Shown here piece after piece: positions 11,392 through 26,000 of a stretch of 64,000 nt of DNA. The notes under the pieces are model-generated. The model made no database searches, was not told the DNA's origin, and saw only the letters and a program-made list of their open reading frames with translations. This stretch comes from Rotaria macrura (Eukaryota; Rotifera; Eurotatoria; Philodinida; Philodinidae): positions 1-64,000 of the forward strand of contig OENT01000185.1 in NCBI GenBank assembly GCA_900239685.1, read 5' to 3'. Both the position numbers and the translations under genes were made by a program. Position 1 is the first letter of the stretch; each line of letters opens with the position of its first letter.

Positions 11392-12132
11392 CCTGATTGG
11401 TCTCCTATTATGTCCCCCATCAACTCGTCCCTCCTCCATTGACTCCGAAGTCGTCCCCACTCTAAATTGGCCCCCTATTATATAAATTGCCGGTTGATTT
11501 CAAGAAGCATGAATTTCTAACATAATTTTATTAAGTATAAAAACTCTAGCCAATACGATTTCTTGAGCACATATTTTGAGAATTGTAGTTGTTTCTTCTC
11601 GTGCTCTTTTTTCATATTTGCAAGAAGCTGATCCATAATAAGTTTACTTCCATCAGATAAACAAGATAGAATATGTTCATTTGATTCACGAGCAATTAGA
11701 GTCTTATCTCGGGACAAAGAAAGCGTACTCTTGCAATTTCGTCAACGACACCGCCATTCTAATACTGCTTTCCATTCACGTTTGAGAGTATATTGAAAAC
11801 CATTATAGTTCAACACATTACCTGTTGGTTCTGTTGAATAAAGCTAAGCATATTTCAATATGTTTACAACTAACAAATGTGGATAGTAAAAATACATCGA
11901 TCAGTCACCTGTAGCTACAGCATTATACCAAAAAAAATGAATCCAATGCTCATTGTCACTAGTTGTGCATATAGACAGTGCGATTCGCACTGTGCGAAGG
12001 ATGAACATTCCAATGTTAAGTAGAGTGAGGACGAATCCGGAGTCAATTACACAAACTTTTCTACGATGGGGACGAATTCGGAATCGTTTTTTCGAGTCCG
12101 ACTTTGGAGTAATTAAAAAGGAGACGAATCAG
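11392..12132. mobile_element. Inverted-repeat DNA element with FLYWCH zinc-finger remnant
   Basis: The ends are inverted: CCTGATTGGTCTCCTA at 11392 matches the reverse complement of 12117-12132 at 14 of 16 bases. Inside each end is a cluster of degenerate repeats of a GGACGAATTCGGAGTCAATT-like unit (left about 11420-11475 inverted, right about 12025-12130). Between them, the minus strand reads LNYNGFQYTLKREW, EWRCR, a stop, RNCKSTLSL and RESNEHIL (about 11836-11650). This is the spacing of a FLYWCH zinc finger (Tyr-Gly/Phe-Tyr, Trp-x-Cys, Cys, His). FLYWCH fingers are common in MULE-type transposons and genes derived from them, so a MULE-related non-autonomous element is my inference. Confidence 0.6.
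11975..11993. repeat. 19-bp palindrome
   Basis: ACAGTGCGATTCGCACTGT: perfect 9-base arms around a single base, just inside the right end of the FLYWCH element. Confidence 0.8.
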
Positions 12133-15100
12133 GACTAACCCTGGAGAGCTGTTGCACAGCTGAATCCAGAATTGATATATAGTTTATGTTCAATGTTTCT
12201 TGATCAGTTTTTTCATCGGCTAATGCCCAAAAACATGACCTTATTCTATATTTGCTTTTGATGGAATATCATATGAAAAAAAAAGGATAAGTTTGTGTTT
12301 GAAACCATTCAGGTCGCATGTTTAGTGATAATAACAGCGGTAGGGTCTTTGCAACGTCTTGCTACACTATCAATGTTTGCATTCAATGTATTCTATATGA
12401 ACTTCGATCATTTTTTAAACATGATTCAAAGTTGTCGAGCAATGTTAACTTTAAAATGTATGTGCATGATAAAATTTATCTTACAATCAGAGCTGGTCAG
12501 TGTTCTATGACTCAGAAGCAACTTCATAATCTAAATATATCAGTGATCGATCGAGTGCTAACAGTTTAACAAGATCTTAAAATATATTTATTCACTATAA
12601 TACGATAGATCATAGGAAAGATTTCACCGAAGGTATTAAAATCAAGATTGATAGTTGTCATACGAGTTTGATCTAGAAAGACTTTACACTACTCAACGTC
12701 TTTTCATCATAAATTCAAGTCAATAATATTTCTCTTTTCTTCTTTGACCTTCATATATCTATCAATGAGTCGAATAAAGAATTTTTTCTGTAAAAAATGC
12801 AGAAATGAGATCTAAGTATTAAAATACGATGATTAATTATCAATATTTGGCAGAAAGTTTTGACAATATTCTATTTATTCATCATTTATTTGACATACAC
12901 TCTTCTATTATGTAACTAGCACATTGTATTTACTGCGAACGCACAATTTTCAATCAATGGATATTCTATTGAGTATACATTATTGGATTAAATTTAATTA
13001 TAAGCGTTCTCTTTTCTTTCAAGAATTATATGGATAAATATTGACTGATAACGAACAGTTTTTTAAATGATATTTCATAGAAGAATTTCATCATGTTTCA
13101 TATATATTCATTTTGATGAAAAAGATTAATAGATACAATCGAGTGAAATTTGTACAACATTCAATTAGTTAAAATAATAATTGTCGAAGTGGTCGTTTTA
13201 TATAACAGATGAATTCAATCGCTGATATTTGGCGGTGAGATGATACGGAAAGAAAATTTCGAGTGCCATTAACAAATACAAGAATTTAAATTTATATTTA
13301 TGCATTCAATTCTCTTCTCTTCAACAAGCTTTTAATACTTCAAAAATCGAAAAAAAAACTTTCGATACTTATGCCACAGTTGGAAGACGAGTGTAGCTAT
13401 ACTATGTGTTTGAGTTCAAGTCATCAACATTTTTGTGGACAACAAGAATTTATACGAGAAAACGTATGTCTACTTTTAAATTTGAACGACAATTTTCAAA
13501 TATATATTTTTTAAAAGATATTCCATAATTATGTTCGCCAACGAATTCTTATCGAATATTTTCAATCATTTTTTCTTTCGTCCGATTACGCTGATTTAAT
13601 GGAATATCTTCGCACAATCATGTAACTCAGATCAATTGTCAACAAATTTTCTCTACATGGAAGCAAAGTTTACGTTCATATTCTGTCACACTAGGTTGCT
13701 TCATCTCGTAACATTCATCAACACCTCTATGATTCAATAGTGAACGAATCATTATCCAGGAAACGACAATTTTGTAAATTAAGTTAGAATATCTTCATCG
13801 ACTGAGAAGAAAATAAATTATCGATGACTCTTTAAGAGAAAAAAAAGTACTTGATTAGAAATGACAGTCTCTCATTAGTCGATTTCCTAATGACATCAAG
13901 TTATAAAAAATGAATCTAACGACAATTCAACAAACATTCGTGATGTCGACACTGCATACAGAATTATAGTTGAATAGATTTCTTTTTTTTGAAATTCATG
14001 CAACGATAATTCTCTTTCGATACAACGAAAACAATTGTTGCTTTGGAATTTCAATTTCGATTGTTCTCTATTTCGTATTGTTTTTCAATGTAAATATGAA
14101 GAAAAAACAAATCCGAAGTTTGTTTATTCATGAATTCATTGATTCATTATGCAAAGAAAACTATTAATATCAGTTGTATATCCCTAAACATTATTATTCT
14201 CTGATCTTGTTTGTTCAAAAAGAATATATGATGATATGAATGAAATTTATTCAAGCAAAAGGTTATTGTCATCAAATAGCCTACAGGGAATAATCACTGA
14301 TACATTCGATATCGGCAAGAAGATCACAGAGTAGAGTGATAAATTTCCGATTTGTACTAAATCACATAGGTATGATATGATGAATAAATGAGAGAGTTTT
14401 GCATTGCTCGAGGCATGTTCTCACTACTGTGACAATCATAATCAAGTAAAATATTTTCTCATCTAATTGTTTTAGCACGAGCATGAACAACGAAGAGTTA
14501 CTGTCGGTTCGCCCGAAGGCGTAACATATGCACTTTTCTTTTCGGTATTTTATGAGTTTTATACAAGTTTTGTTCAAACATGCGGAAAAAGATGAGAAGC
14601 TAATGTTTGAACTGTACAGATTTCAAGCCAAAATGAGAATGAAACATTTCTATTCTATGTATGATGTAATTAAACACGTTCGAATGACGACCAACAACGC
14701 TCTAATTCTTCATTTGTTTCGCTAGATGAACAAACAATGTGCGTTTCAGTTTTCATACTAATCAATGTTGAAGTGTGATGATTTTATACGTACATAAACT
14801 AAATTATGAACGATAGAAATTCAATTTTCTATGAAGGTTTCATATGAAATATACGTAATCATACAGAAACTTGAATTATTCGATCGTCATACATATACTT
14901 GATTACGAGAATCTGTAATAAGTCCGAAGGAAGGACAAGTTCATGTAAGTCTATGTACAATAAATGGCTTGTGTGAAGAGAGAAAATAGACAAATCTTGT
15001 CATCATTGTCACTTATTCTTAAACATGTCTGGTACGTGCGTGTCTGTCTCCATTCGTCTACTTCTCTATCAGTCAACTAATCATCTTTAATTGATCGTTA

Positions 15101-18100
15101 GTCGATTGGGCGTGCGTATGTTGACGAGAGAAAAAAGAAGAGAATGATGTCCATTATTTCATTCAATATCGAATCGATTTAACAATACCGAAAATGTTCA
15201 CTCTCAGTCGATTCTCATTGTTATATTCTCATGAGCAAACAGAATATAACAATGACCTTTACTTTGCTCTGTCTATATTATTTTCATTCCATCTAACATC
15301 TGTAATTTGTCATTGTTACTAAAACTGATTATTAATCCATAGATTTAAGTATGGACCAAGGTTAAATTCCTTTCACGATTGAATTTGTCAGTATTGTATT
15401 TTCATCCTAATTATTCATTTTATAGGTCGTAGATTGCATGTCTATGCTATTCCTATACTATGTAGGTAACAAGCAGAATACGTTTTTGTTCACTTCCGTT
15501 TGCTTATTTTGATCAGGCTTTTGACGAAATAACATGCGACGACGATGATAGGTGGAAGCATTAATTAATGCAAAATTAGTTGTAACTCATCCTATTGACA
15601 TGCAAGAGTACCAGAATGAACCTTTATTTTAAGAATAAGAATAAGAAACCCAGTCTGTCAGATAGTGCTCGATCGATTTTCATAAATAAATATTCTGTCT
15701 ATCAATCATAGAATAGATTGGCTAAGATGTAATTTGAGATTTGACATATGATAAAATGAATCTTTTATCTATGAGACTTGCATAAATTGTCATCATTCAT
15801 CATCCACCTGTTGAACAAAAATTTTCTATTATCATGAAATACATATTGTGTAATTAAACATTAGTATGTACATTCTTTTATTTGTACTTTTCGATTTTTC
15901 AATCCCATGAGATACAAATTGTATCGATTATAATGATCACTTGACATTTTGTCCTCGACTAAGATTTGATGCAAATTATTTCTTCGACCGATAGACAATG
16001 TCATCGGTCAATTATTCGTCTCTATTCTTCAGTCGAAACAAAACGATAAGTTATTTCATTAGTAACTTGATTGAATGGGGTGCGGGTGTGCGTGTTGAAA
16101 ATCTAGAACCCTTGATCAAGCGAGACGCTTTCTTTTGATTATGAAATCAACAGTTGTATGAGCATGTGCACAAGAAGCCATTAGTATAGGTTGAAAGAAA
16201 ATTAAAATAAAGAACAGAACTTCTATAATGCATAAGAAAAGAGAAAAATAGTTGAAATGATTTAGTGTTCTATGAAATAACTAGAATTGCATAATCTCTA
16301 ATGCCATTTTTGGTAGTTTCTTTTTCTCTGTCTCTCTCGTTCATTCGATTGCCTATTGAAATGTTTGAATTTTTTAACTTCTACTTCAAAACATACACTT
16401 CATGTGTTGAAGAAGATTTTGTTTATATCATCGAACAAAGTACTTATCATAAAACTTTGAGCTAATATCATTTTTGTTTTTCGTGGTGTTTTCATTTTAC
16501 ATGCCGCCAAGTAAATCAACATAAAGAGAACGGTAGGATGATGGTATCATATTGTTATATTCAATTTTTTTTAATAAGAATTTTCTCCTTGTCTTTTCAT
16601 CGTGACCATACATATTGTCTTAGTATTGTGTAGAGATTTTTATTTTTTTACATTCAATCTATCACTGATGACATAATAGGAATAGCCTACAGGCATCGTT
16701 CTCTTTCTCTCGTCGACCGGAGAAAGAAAGGCATCCTGTTGGTCATTCAAAATGGCAAGATTCAAGCACGGAAGTATGTCGTAGCGGACAACGATTCTCT
16801 CTCTTCTTTTTCTATATGTGTTTATTTCATCATCACTTGAAGAAACTAAGTCCTTGACAAGGTGTGTACGATGACTTGTTTGTTGTATTGAAAAATAAAA
16901 GAGAGACTATCATTAAGATTGAAATTCCACTCTTTATTACGATGTTCAAGAAGTATAATAAACTTTTTCCTTCTCTCTTTCTCTTTTTCTTTTTAATTCT
17001 CTGCGTTGTGAGATTTTAGCATATGTGTAAACTGTGTGAATTTTATAATGATCTTTTGTTTAGAAAAGTTCATCGATTCTTTTCCCAATCATAATGTTTC
17101 TTTTACGTTTGCTTACACACGAGTCTATTCACGTACATTTTATTGTTATTGTTGAATACAATGTTTCACTTCTGTCCGTGTCTCGTTCACAAAGTAAATA
17201 ACTTCAAGGATTAAATGAAACAAAGAACTGCCAAGGTAATATTTATTTTCAAGCTAACTATGATCTATTCAAGAATACGATTGAATCCATTAAAAATGGA
17301 AAAAAAAATATCTGTAAGACTTCTTCGACGAATGTTTGATGTTCAAACAGGAATGACGGCAAATCCTTCCTGTCAATGTATCGTTGTTTATTAGAAGAAA
17401 AAAAAGAAATCTGTTATTTTAAGAGTGACAATTCAATCTGGTCAGTAAGGAACGTATGTGTCCACTTGAAATAACCTTGAAGTATACTAATTTCTTTCTT
17501 TTTTCTGTCTAATGCTCCATGTGTAAAACGATATCAAGTGTACGTGTAGAGGAATGAACGGAGCAACATATTTCCATTGATCATTTTAATATGACAGCTG
17601 AACTTTTCCCGTCATCATATGGACAGGGTTAATGGGACTTAAGAGCCATTGTGATTTACTTTACCGTTGATGTGGACAAAATATGAGCCACAGGGGGTGG
17701 AGATGTCTACTATTGTTGTCTTCTAATAACAACGAATATATGAAAACATGAAACATCATATATATTTATCTTGTATGTCAAAATGAATCTTTCATTTATT
17801 TGCTCGCTTGTTATTTTTGTTTATTTGACAAGTTTCTATCTTTTAACGGATTAAACAATATTCATATCCTTCTCTTGTTCATTCTTACATCATACAAATA
17901 AATAGCGCTCATCCGATTATCCATATGTATGTCTGCATGTAAAATGGCAGACATTCCCATTTTGTGCTTATCACTTCTTTTCAATTGACAACTTACATCA
18001 TTCATTAACAACTCAATACAATATTTCTAATCGCTTGACATGTCGAATTACTCTTTAGTTACAAATAAGAACATAACAGTTAGCAAGATTATGCAATATT

Positions 18101-20020
18101 ATCTGTCAGTTTTTATAAAAGATGTTAAATTTTTGAGTAACAAATCGTTTTTCACACTAATTGCATATGTGTCAACAGAATACGAGCATATTGTCGAGCC
18201 TTGAATCGAACAAAAGAAAGTGGTACCTGTAGAGAATCTGACCGTTTTGAAGGAACTACTTAGAAAATTGATTGTGACTTATTCGGTTAGATCGACGATG
18301 AGAAGAAAGAAACTACGATGAGATAAGCTACTGTCGATCGATTGATCGATCATTTGGCAGTATAGAGAAGAACATAATGCTTCTTTTGCATTTGTTCTTC
18401 TCTTCAGTGCTTTTTCTTTGTGTTAGTACGGAAGCGACACTGATCGGGAGAACGAGTAGATGAACGATTTTTTTTTCTTTGCTTCGCTTCTCTTCTCGTA
18501 CTCTCTCTCTCTGTCTCGTTCCTTCTGTTCGTCAAAACAGGTCAATGCACACACAAATATACGAACGCTATAATACATTAAGAGAAGACGACGACATCGA
18601 CGACGAAGGACTTGTTCATCATCCACTTTCTTTTATTATTCGTATTACTAGCTGCTTGTCGATTTCAATAAAATCACTGACGTGCCCATTTACTGCTTTA
18701 CTCGATCATCGAATGTCTACTTTCTTCATTCATTGATTGAAGACGGTGGTCAATAACAACGAATATTTATCATTCGAATATTGTCTACGTAGCAATCTTA
18801 CAATTTGTTCATTATTATACTGGAAAAAAATGCATATGTTCTTTTTTTCCTCAAGATAAGAATAAAGTTCGATCTACTACAAAACAAAAAGACAGTGAAC
18901 AAGTAAGTAGAAACTGCTCGTCGTTATTCTATTGATTAGAATTTTCTATCGCATACTTATACAAGACAAGAAACATCGTAAAAACAGTCGATTATATTGT
19001 TGATAATATGAAGGTCACTAACCATTATCTTTAACGAGCGGATGTGCGTGTGTTCATGCTTAAAAAAAGTTGATTAAATTGGGTATAGGACATCATTTTG
19101 TGTTTTCTTTCGTCTTTTAAAGAAATATACGACTCTTGAGGTTTCCCTTTTCTCTCTTTAAATTCAAATGATTTTAACAGATTTTAATGTCTGATTAATA
19201 GGGTGGAAAACGTTTGAAGTGTTTGCATTTTTATCTAAGCCGCTAATAATATTCTGATCGAGTCTATCGCACATCTGAGTATTTTGTTTTTGAAAATATC
19301 AACTGTTCGATTGCATGTTCTATTGAAGATTGATAGTTATCTTAGTATAGATCGAAATAATGCATCGCACGAAAAGTAATGTTAGTCGGTAAGTCGAAAC
19401 TTCAAGAAGAGAATTACTCATCTTTGTACGTTCTTAAAAACAAATTGTATGCGATCAAGAAGAAAAAATGAATGAATTATCTTTGAAAGTAACGTCAGAC
19501 ATACACACAAACACACAAACACACACGCACATACAAAAGAAAAATGATGATGACATATTGAATTCTTTTGTTTTATGTTCAATGTCGGGAATAGTAGTCA
19601 CCTTTCGTAGGGATGTTTCTATCATCGTCTACTGTTCTTGTAATTACAGTACCGACTATCAACAATAACACCTCTCATCTCGTTTTACATATACTGTCTG
19701 TTTCTCTTTTGCGTCTGTATTCATATTAAGACGGTATGAATGAATGAGCAGCTGACGGTAGGCGGTCGGCATTCGTCTAACTTGATCTCATTAAACCTAT
19801 GCATTAGGTTTGTAATCTTCATACTCTTCTTCTTCTTATTATTATTACTCACTTTAGTGAACATATGATGCGTCTGTATTCTATAATGAATGTTTTGTTA
19901 CTCTATATATGTATATGTATCTGTCTCTCTACATATATATATATATATAATATTTATAAATCTTGCATCATTCTAGATGTCTTTGTTTTTTCTTGATTTA
20001 TTTATAATATAATATGCACA
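12133..20020. other. Long gene-poor region upstream of the CDON/BOC-like gene
   Basis: Nearly 8 kb of AT-rich DNA. I find no conserved reading frame, tRNA or clear transposon. It contains an imperfect hairpin at 16689-16739 and many pyrimidine-rich runs. A leader exon or enhancers for the downstream receptor gene could lie here, but nothing in the sequence proves it. Confidence 0.45.
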
Positions 20021-23000
20021 ATGAACCTGATCTATTTTCTCGTGCTATTCTATTTCAATACTATTTGTAAGTAGAAAAAATAGTTATTTAACATATGTTT
20101 TTCGAAATTTTGTTTTTTTTCATGTTAAATTAAGATTGTCTACCCCAAGTTCGTGTTCATCCACAATCGGCTGTTTTACTTTCATCATCTGAAGTACGTT
20201 TAATATGTGAAAGTAGTGATACACCATTTGTATCGGTTGCTTATTGGACTCATATTGGACAACGTATTGAATTAAATCCATCGATTATTGAAATGCATGG
20301 AAATGAATTACGAATATATCAATTTGGTGATACTGCTTATACACAACCGGGTGCTTATTCTTGTGTTGTTTCAACACGATATGGTTTGATTGAAAGTGAA
20401 CCAGCTATGTTAAGTTTGCCAAGTAAGTCATTCTTATCGTATCATAAGACATATAAATGGTACCCAATTGATTTACTCTTATCGTCTTTTGATATAATTT
20501 TAAATGATTCATTGCGAGAGATGTGAGATTTCTTTTTTTTTCTTTCTTATTGTGTATGATTATTATTTCATTCGGTCTGCGTATAACATAATGACCAACG
20601 ATAACAGCACTAACACCTTTCATGACTCATTAAAATAGTCTATCGTCCCTCCGGTCAAAGCGATAGTAGTAGAAGTAGTAGTGATGGTGGTGGTGGTGAT
20701 AGTTACTCTACTTAATTTGATTCCATTGCCTTCGTCTTCGTGTATTGTTGCCTGATTGTCTGCACACGATGAAATAAAAGCGAGACTTATTGATTATTAA
20801 TCTATGTGTGTGTGTGTGTGTGTGTGTATGTGTGTGCTTTGTTGCTCTGAAGCGTAAAATCGTCTAGTCGAGGATCTGATTTGAGAATTTTACTATGGCT
20901 TTTTATTTTGTTGCCGAGAGATATTTCGAATTCATTTAAATAATCACAACTATGAGCAGTTGTTTAAATAGACTCTCATTTCTCGTAAGTGAGAGTGAAC
21001 GACTGAGAGATCTCAATATGATATAGGCACAGGGATATGTAAACATTGCAATGTTGAGAATATAGACACATGTCTTCTCTCGTATAATTAGAACATTGCT
21101 AGCTTAATCACTTACGTAATGGAAGTTCATTGTTGACTTGCATTACATACACAATAGCTCATCATGTCTGTGAATAATATATATTTAGCAGATAGATTAT
21201 AATGGTGGTGATGGTAGAATGTATCAACAATCTAGCAAAATGTCACCCTATATGACCAGAAACAATTTCCCATGAGTAAAACAAAAAAGTCTGTCAGTAT
21301 TGTTTTGTCTTGATGGAATCATAGAGAACAAAAAGGTCATGATCAGCCATAGGCGATTTCGATCAAAATAATGGAACGACGTGAAGAAAAAGATAAGTGA
21401 CCAGTCGGCCGTCGGAAGATTGAATGATCATTAATTTTGATATATGCGTAGCCTTGTAATTAAAAACAAGGAGGAGATAGATGAACATTCTCTGTAATTA
21501 TGGAGAGGAAAAATATACAAGATTTATGTGTTAATATGAATGTGCCGACGATATACACGTTCAGTACATGATCATAAAACTAAAACCAGGATTGTTACGA
21601 CATAAAGATGATAAATGTCATTAACAGTATACAATGAATAATGACTAGAAATACAGTTCAGACTGTTAAACATGCACATATAATCCGGATATTATTTCTT
21701 CTCTAATTCACTTAACACCGAAAGCGAATATTTCTCGGAAATTAAGGTCTACGTATGAGATGATGACCGCTGCTAGTGATTCGCAAACATTGTGGGCGTC
21801 ATTCACGACGGGAGGTCAACGGAAAGATGCGCGACGCCTTGTTATTAGTATTTGTTCAATAGCTAATCATAGTGTGAGATGAACAAGCGGCGATCATCAC
21901 GAATGTACTTAGTCAACGATGAACTAGTTAATTGAGAATATAGAGATGTTTTAAAAGACAAAAAGAAAGAGTCAATTGAATTGTCATCAATGATGGCATG
22001 TGGAGAGAATGTATGAATGTATACTCCATCTGTTCATTGTAGAAAGTGATGTTTATCAATGGCAAGAATTAATTAAAATCTATACAAGTTTTGTTTCTTT
22101 CAGCTTTAGATCCATTCAAAATATCAATAAATGATAATCAGTTTTTAAATATAACTGAAGGCAATATTGCTGTTATACCATGTGAATTACCTAATGGAAA
22201 TCCAAGACCAATATCAATATTTAGTTTAGATAATAATCGCATAGAAATCGAATTGAATTCAAGTATATTGACATAATATTGATCGAAAAGAACATACTCT
22301 AAAGCTATTTACATTTTATTTTTGTCTTAGATCGATATAAAATTTTGCCTAGTGGAAATTTGCATATTATCGATGTGAGGAAATTCGATTCAGGGCAATA
22401 TCAATGTTCAGCCAAAAATCCTTTAACAGGACAAATTGTAAATAATAGCCAAAGAACAATCTTACAAGTTTTAAATAAACCGTTGAATCATCGAGAGCGT
22501 CAGCCACTTTCGATTGTATATAAACCACCTGTTGCTTCAAGGTATTGCATTTCATTTCATTTATTGTTTTTCTTCAATTTATATGAATAATTTATTTTTG
22601 TTTCGAATTTCAATAGAGTACTGGTCGGAAATAATTTCTCTATTGAATGTGCCATTGCTGGTTGGCCAAAACCAATTATTGAATGGGAAAAATATGGCGA
22701 TGTATTACCTGAAAGACGTAGTGAAGTTCTACATGGTACACTTTATCTATATGACATGCGATTGGATGATCGCGGAACATATATATGTCGAGCATCTAGT
22801 TTGAATGGACAATCAGATATTGCTTATACTGCTTTACTAGAAGTTTTAGGTAAGAACACACAAATCGTGTTTAGTTTATCGTTTATTGAATTCATATGAA
22901 AAAGACAATGCGATTGCTGGTATCCATCATAAAGAATTAGTTTCATGTAATAGATTTAAAGATATTTTTTTTTCATTACTATTGAACTATGGATTTGTCT

Positions 23001-26000
23001 TCAGACCCGAATTCGCCTATTCAATAACGTGTAAACATTTCATGTTTTCTTTTTTACTTTATTTTATTTACTTGAGAAGTAAAGAAATCATTCCCTAAAA
23101 GTAAACTCACAAGTAGTCAAATATTGATAAAAGAATAGTTGACCCTGTATCCAAGTTTATTCGACACTAAAATGTTGACATTCATTGAAGGATCGCTTGG
23201 GTTCTCTCAACATCTTATTGAAATCGTTCTTTCAAAAGAATATACTTTCATGAAAATCGAGTTTTCATGTAGACTATTGAAAGCATGGATTCTCCTCGAC
23301 TCTACTAATATATGATCATTTGACGTCATCTTTCAAAAGTCATATGTAGATCTATACTTATTAGTTCATCGGATACAATCAAGTCTTATTTATCTATGGT
23401 ATCTGTTCTGTTCAATGCGCATTCAATTTTATTTTTCTAACGCTCATACACCAATGTGTGTCTTACACAATTTTCTACATACCAGATGGTAATCGTTGAA
23501 AGATTATAATGAATGCTTTGATTTTTTAGAACCACCAAAAGTTGTTCAACGACCAGACTCATTGATTCAAATAAATAAAAATGAAGCTGCATCAATTAAA
23601 TGTACTTTTCGTGGTCGACCTGAGCCAACAATTAGTTGGTTATATAATGGAGAAGACTACACAATGAATGGATTATCTATCACAGGTATATTGAAACACG
23701 AAAGTCGTATGTCATATGTCTAATCCATTAGGTATTATTTAATTTAGATGGAATCCTATCATTAACTCATCCGAAAGAAGGTATCTATCAATGTATTGGC
23801 CGAAATCCATATGGAATCGCTCAAGCAAGTACAGCTCTTGTTCTTCGTAATCATGATAAGCATCAGGGTAAACGTTAAATATTTCGAAATTCTATCGTTT
23901 GACTGAATTCTAACTCGTATTTAGAAAAATTTGATGATGAAATTCCATTAAAGAAATCGTTGATTGTCTTTGGACCTAATAATATGACTGTCTACGAAGG
24001 TGAAACAGTCCAGCTTCATTGTTTAACACAACCTGGCTCCACTGTTCAATGGTTACACAATAACGAAATAATTAATTTAAATGTGATGCGTCGTTATGAA
24101 ATGCTTCCATCCGGTGGTTTACGGATTGTATCAGCACAAAAATCAGATAGTGGCATCTATAAATGTATTGCATCTAAAACTGATTTTGGTATTGATACTG
24201 CGAAATGTTCTGTTCATGTCAAAAGTTTAAAATTGAATATCCCTGGTTCGTTGAATTTTGTTTCTCGTCTCGTTTTATTTTTCTTTCTCATTAGTTTCAA
24301 AATTAGAAATCATTGATATCAATCAAATCGATAATTATGCCATTAAATTATTATGGAAAATTAATGAAACTATTGAAAATTATCTCAGTTCGATTCAAAT
24401 ACAATATCGTTTAATTCATCTGAAAACATCATGGACAACAATAGGTGACGTTTATAATCGTTCAATCGATCATGCTACTATTAATAATTTACAACAAGAT
24501 CAAGCATATAAATTTCGTTTGATTGGTTTCGATAATACAGGTAAACAATTAGTTATTAGTGCAGTCAAACAATTTACATTGAAATTAATTAAAACTCAAC
24601 CACATACGCCTGTACCACAAATCACAGATGCACGGATAACTAACGATGGGCAGATTGCATTAAAATGGCAGGTTAGTGTAACGTTTGATTTTTATTCTTA
24701 GTTAATGATGAAAGAAAAATCTTGCATTTTTAGTTATCGAATAATACCAGCAGTGAAATATTGGATGGCTTCGTCATATATTATCGACCAGTGAATTCAA
24801 AGATGAATTTTACTACAATAACAATACCCAATATAAATTATCCTTCGACTGATTCATATACAATCTCATCCATCGAATCCGATCAGATTTATGAATTACG
24901 TATGGCAACATATTCTAATCTTGGTTTGAGTCCAATGAGTAATTCAATTGAAATATCAGTACCTCGTTGTAAGTTGTTTTTGACAAAGAAAATATCATTG
25001 TTTTTTTTTGTTGTTGTTATATTTGATTTGTTATACAAAAGAATATTCATTTTAAGTTTCAGCACAGCATCGTTCTCGTATGAATCAAATTAATCCATCG
25101 CCAAATCTTGATGAAATTCTTGAAAATATCACTAAAATTCAGCATCCATCTCAGATGAAACACAATTTTGTAACATCATCGTCAACACAAAAAAGTTCCG
25201 ATATTCTTTATTTAATAATTGGCATTGTTGCTGGAATTTTATTGATTTTAATAACTATACTGATTGCCATGTGTATACTAAGATTATTACAACAAAAAAA
25301 GTTTATCGGTATGTTCTAAATACTTAAGTTCGAAATGACATTAAATATCAATAAAAAATTGTTTTCCTTTTCGTTTAGATCATGTTAAATCTACCAATGG
25401 TTCAGAGTATTACTGTGATGGTCTACATAAAGCTTTAAATGCAGATTATGCTACGACACCATGTTTTCAACATGGTCTCGTTTCTGTTGATGGTAAATTG
25501 ATTCCTCTAGCTTGTCCAACGGCGACAACATCACCAAAAATTTATCATCATGGTTTAACACATAATCCAATAATCGATGATAATGGTACTATACGTCTTA
25601 ATGTAAATCCAATGAATCATCTGGATAATGAAAATACACAAGAGAATTTTTATCATACATTGACGCCTTTCAATACTCATGGTCAATATGAAGAATGCCG
25701 TTCACCTTCGTGTTCGTACAAGCAAACGTGTATGTTTCAAAGGCATTAATAGTTAAAATAATTCACGCCTCATAAGTTTCTAAAACCATATAAATCTAAC
25801 TGTCATGATTTATCACAGACGGATTTCGTTCTAAAATGTATGTCTTCATTGTTTTTGTAATTGATCCTTCATAAATGTTAGGAGAAACTGCGAACGAGAT
25901 ATATACTGTTGATAAACAGGCGTTGATTATCTATCGATACAGCTTGTAACATTCTATCACGAGTTATTCCACATGTGCTAGATCACGGATGGAAGTCTGT

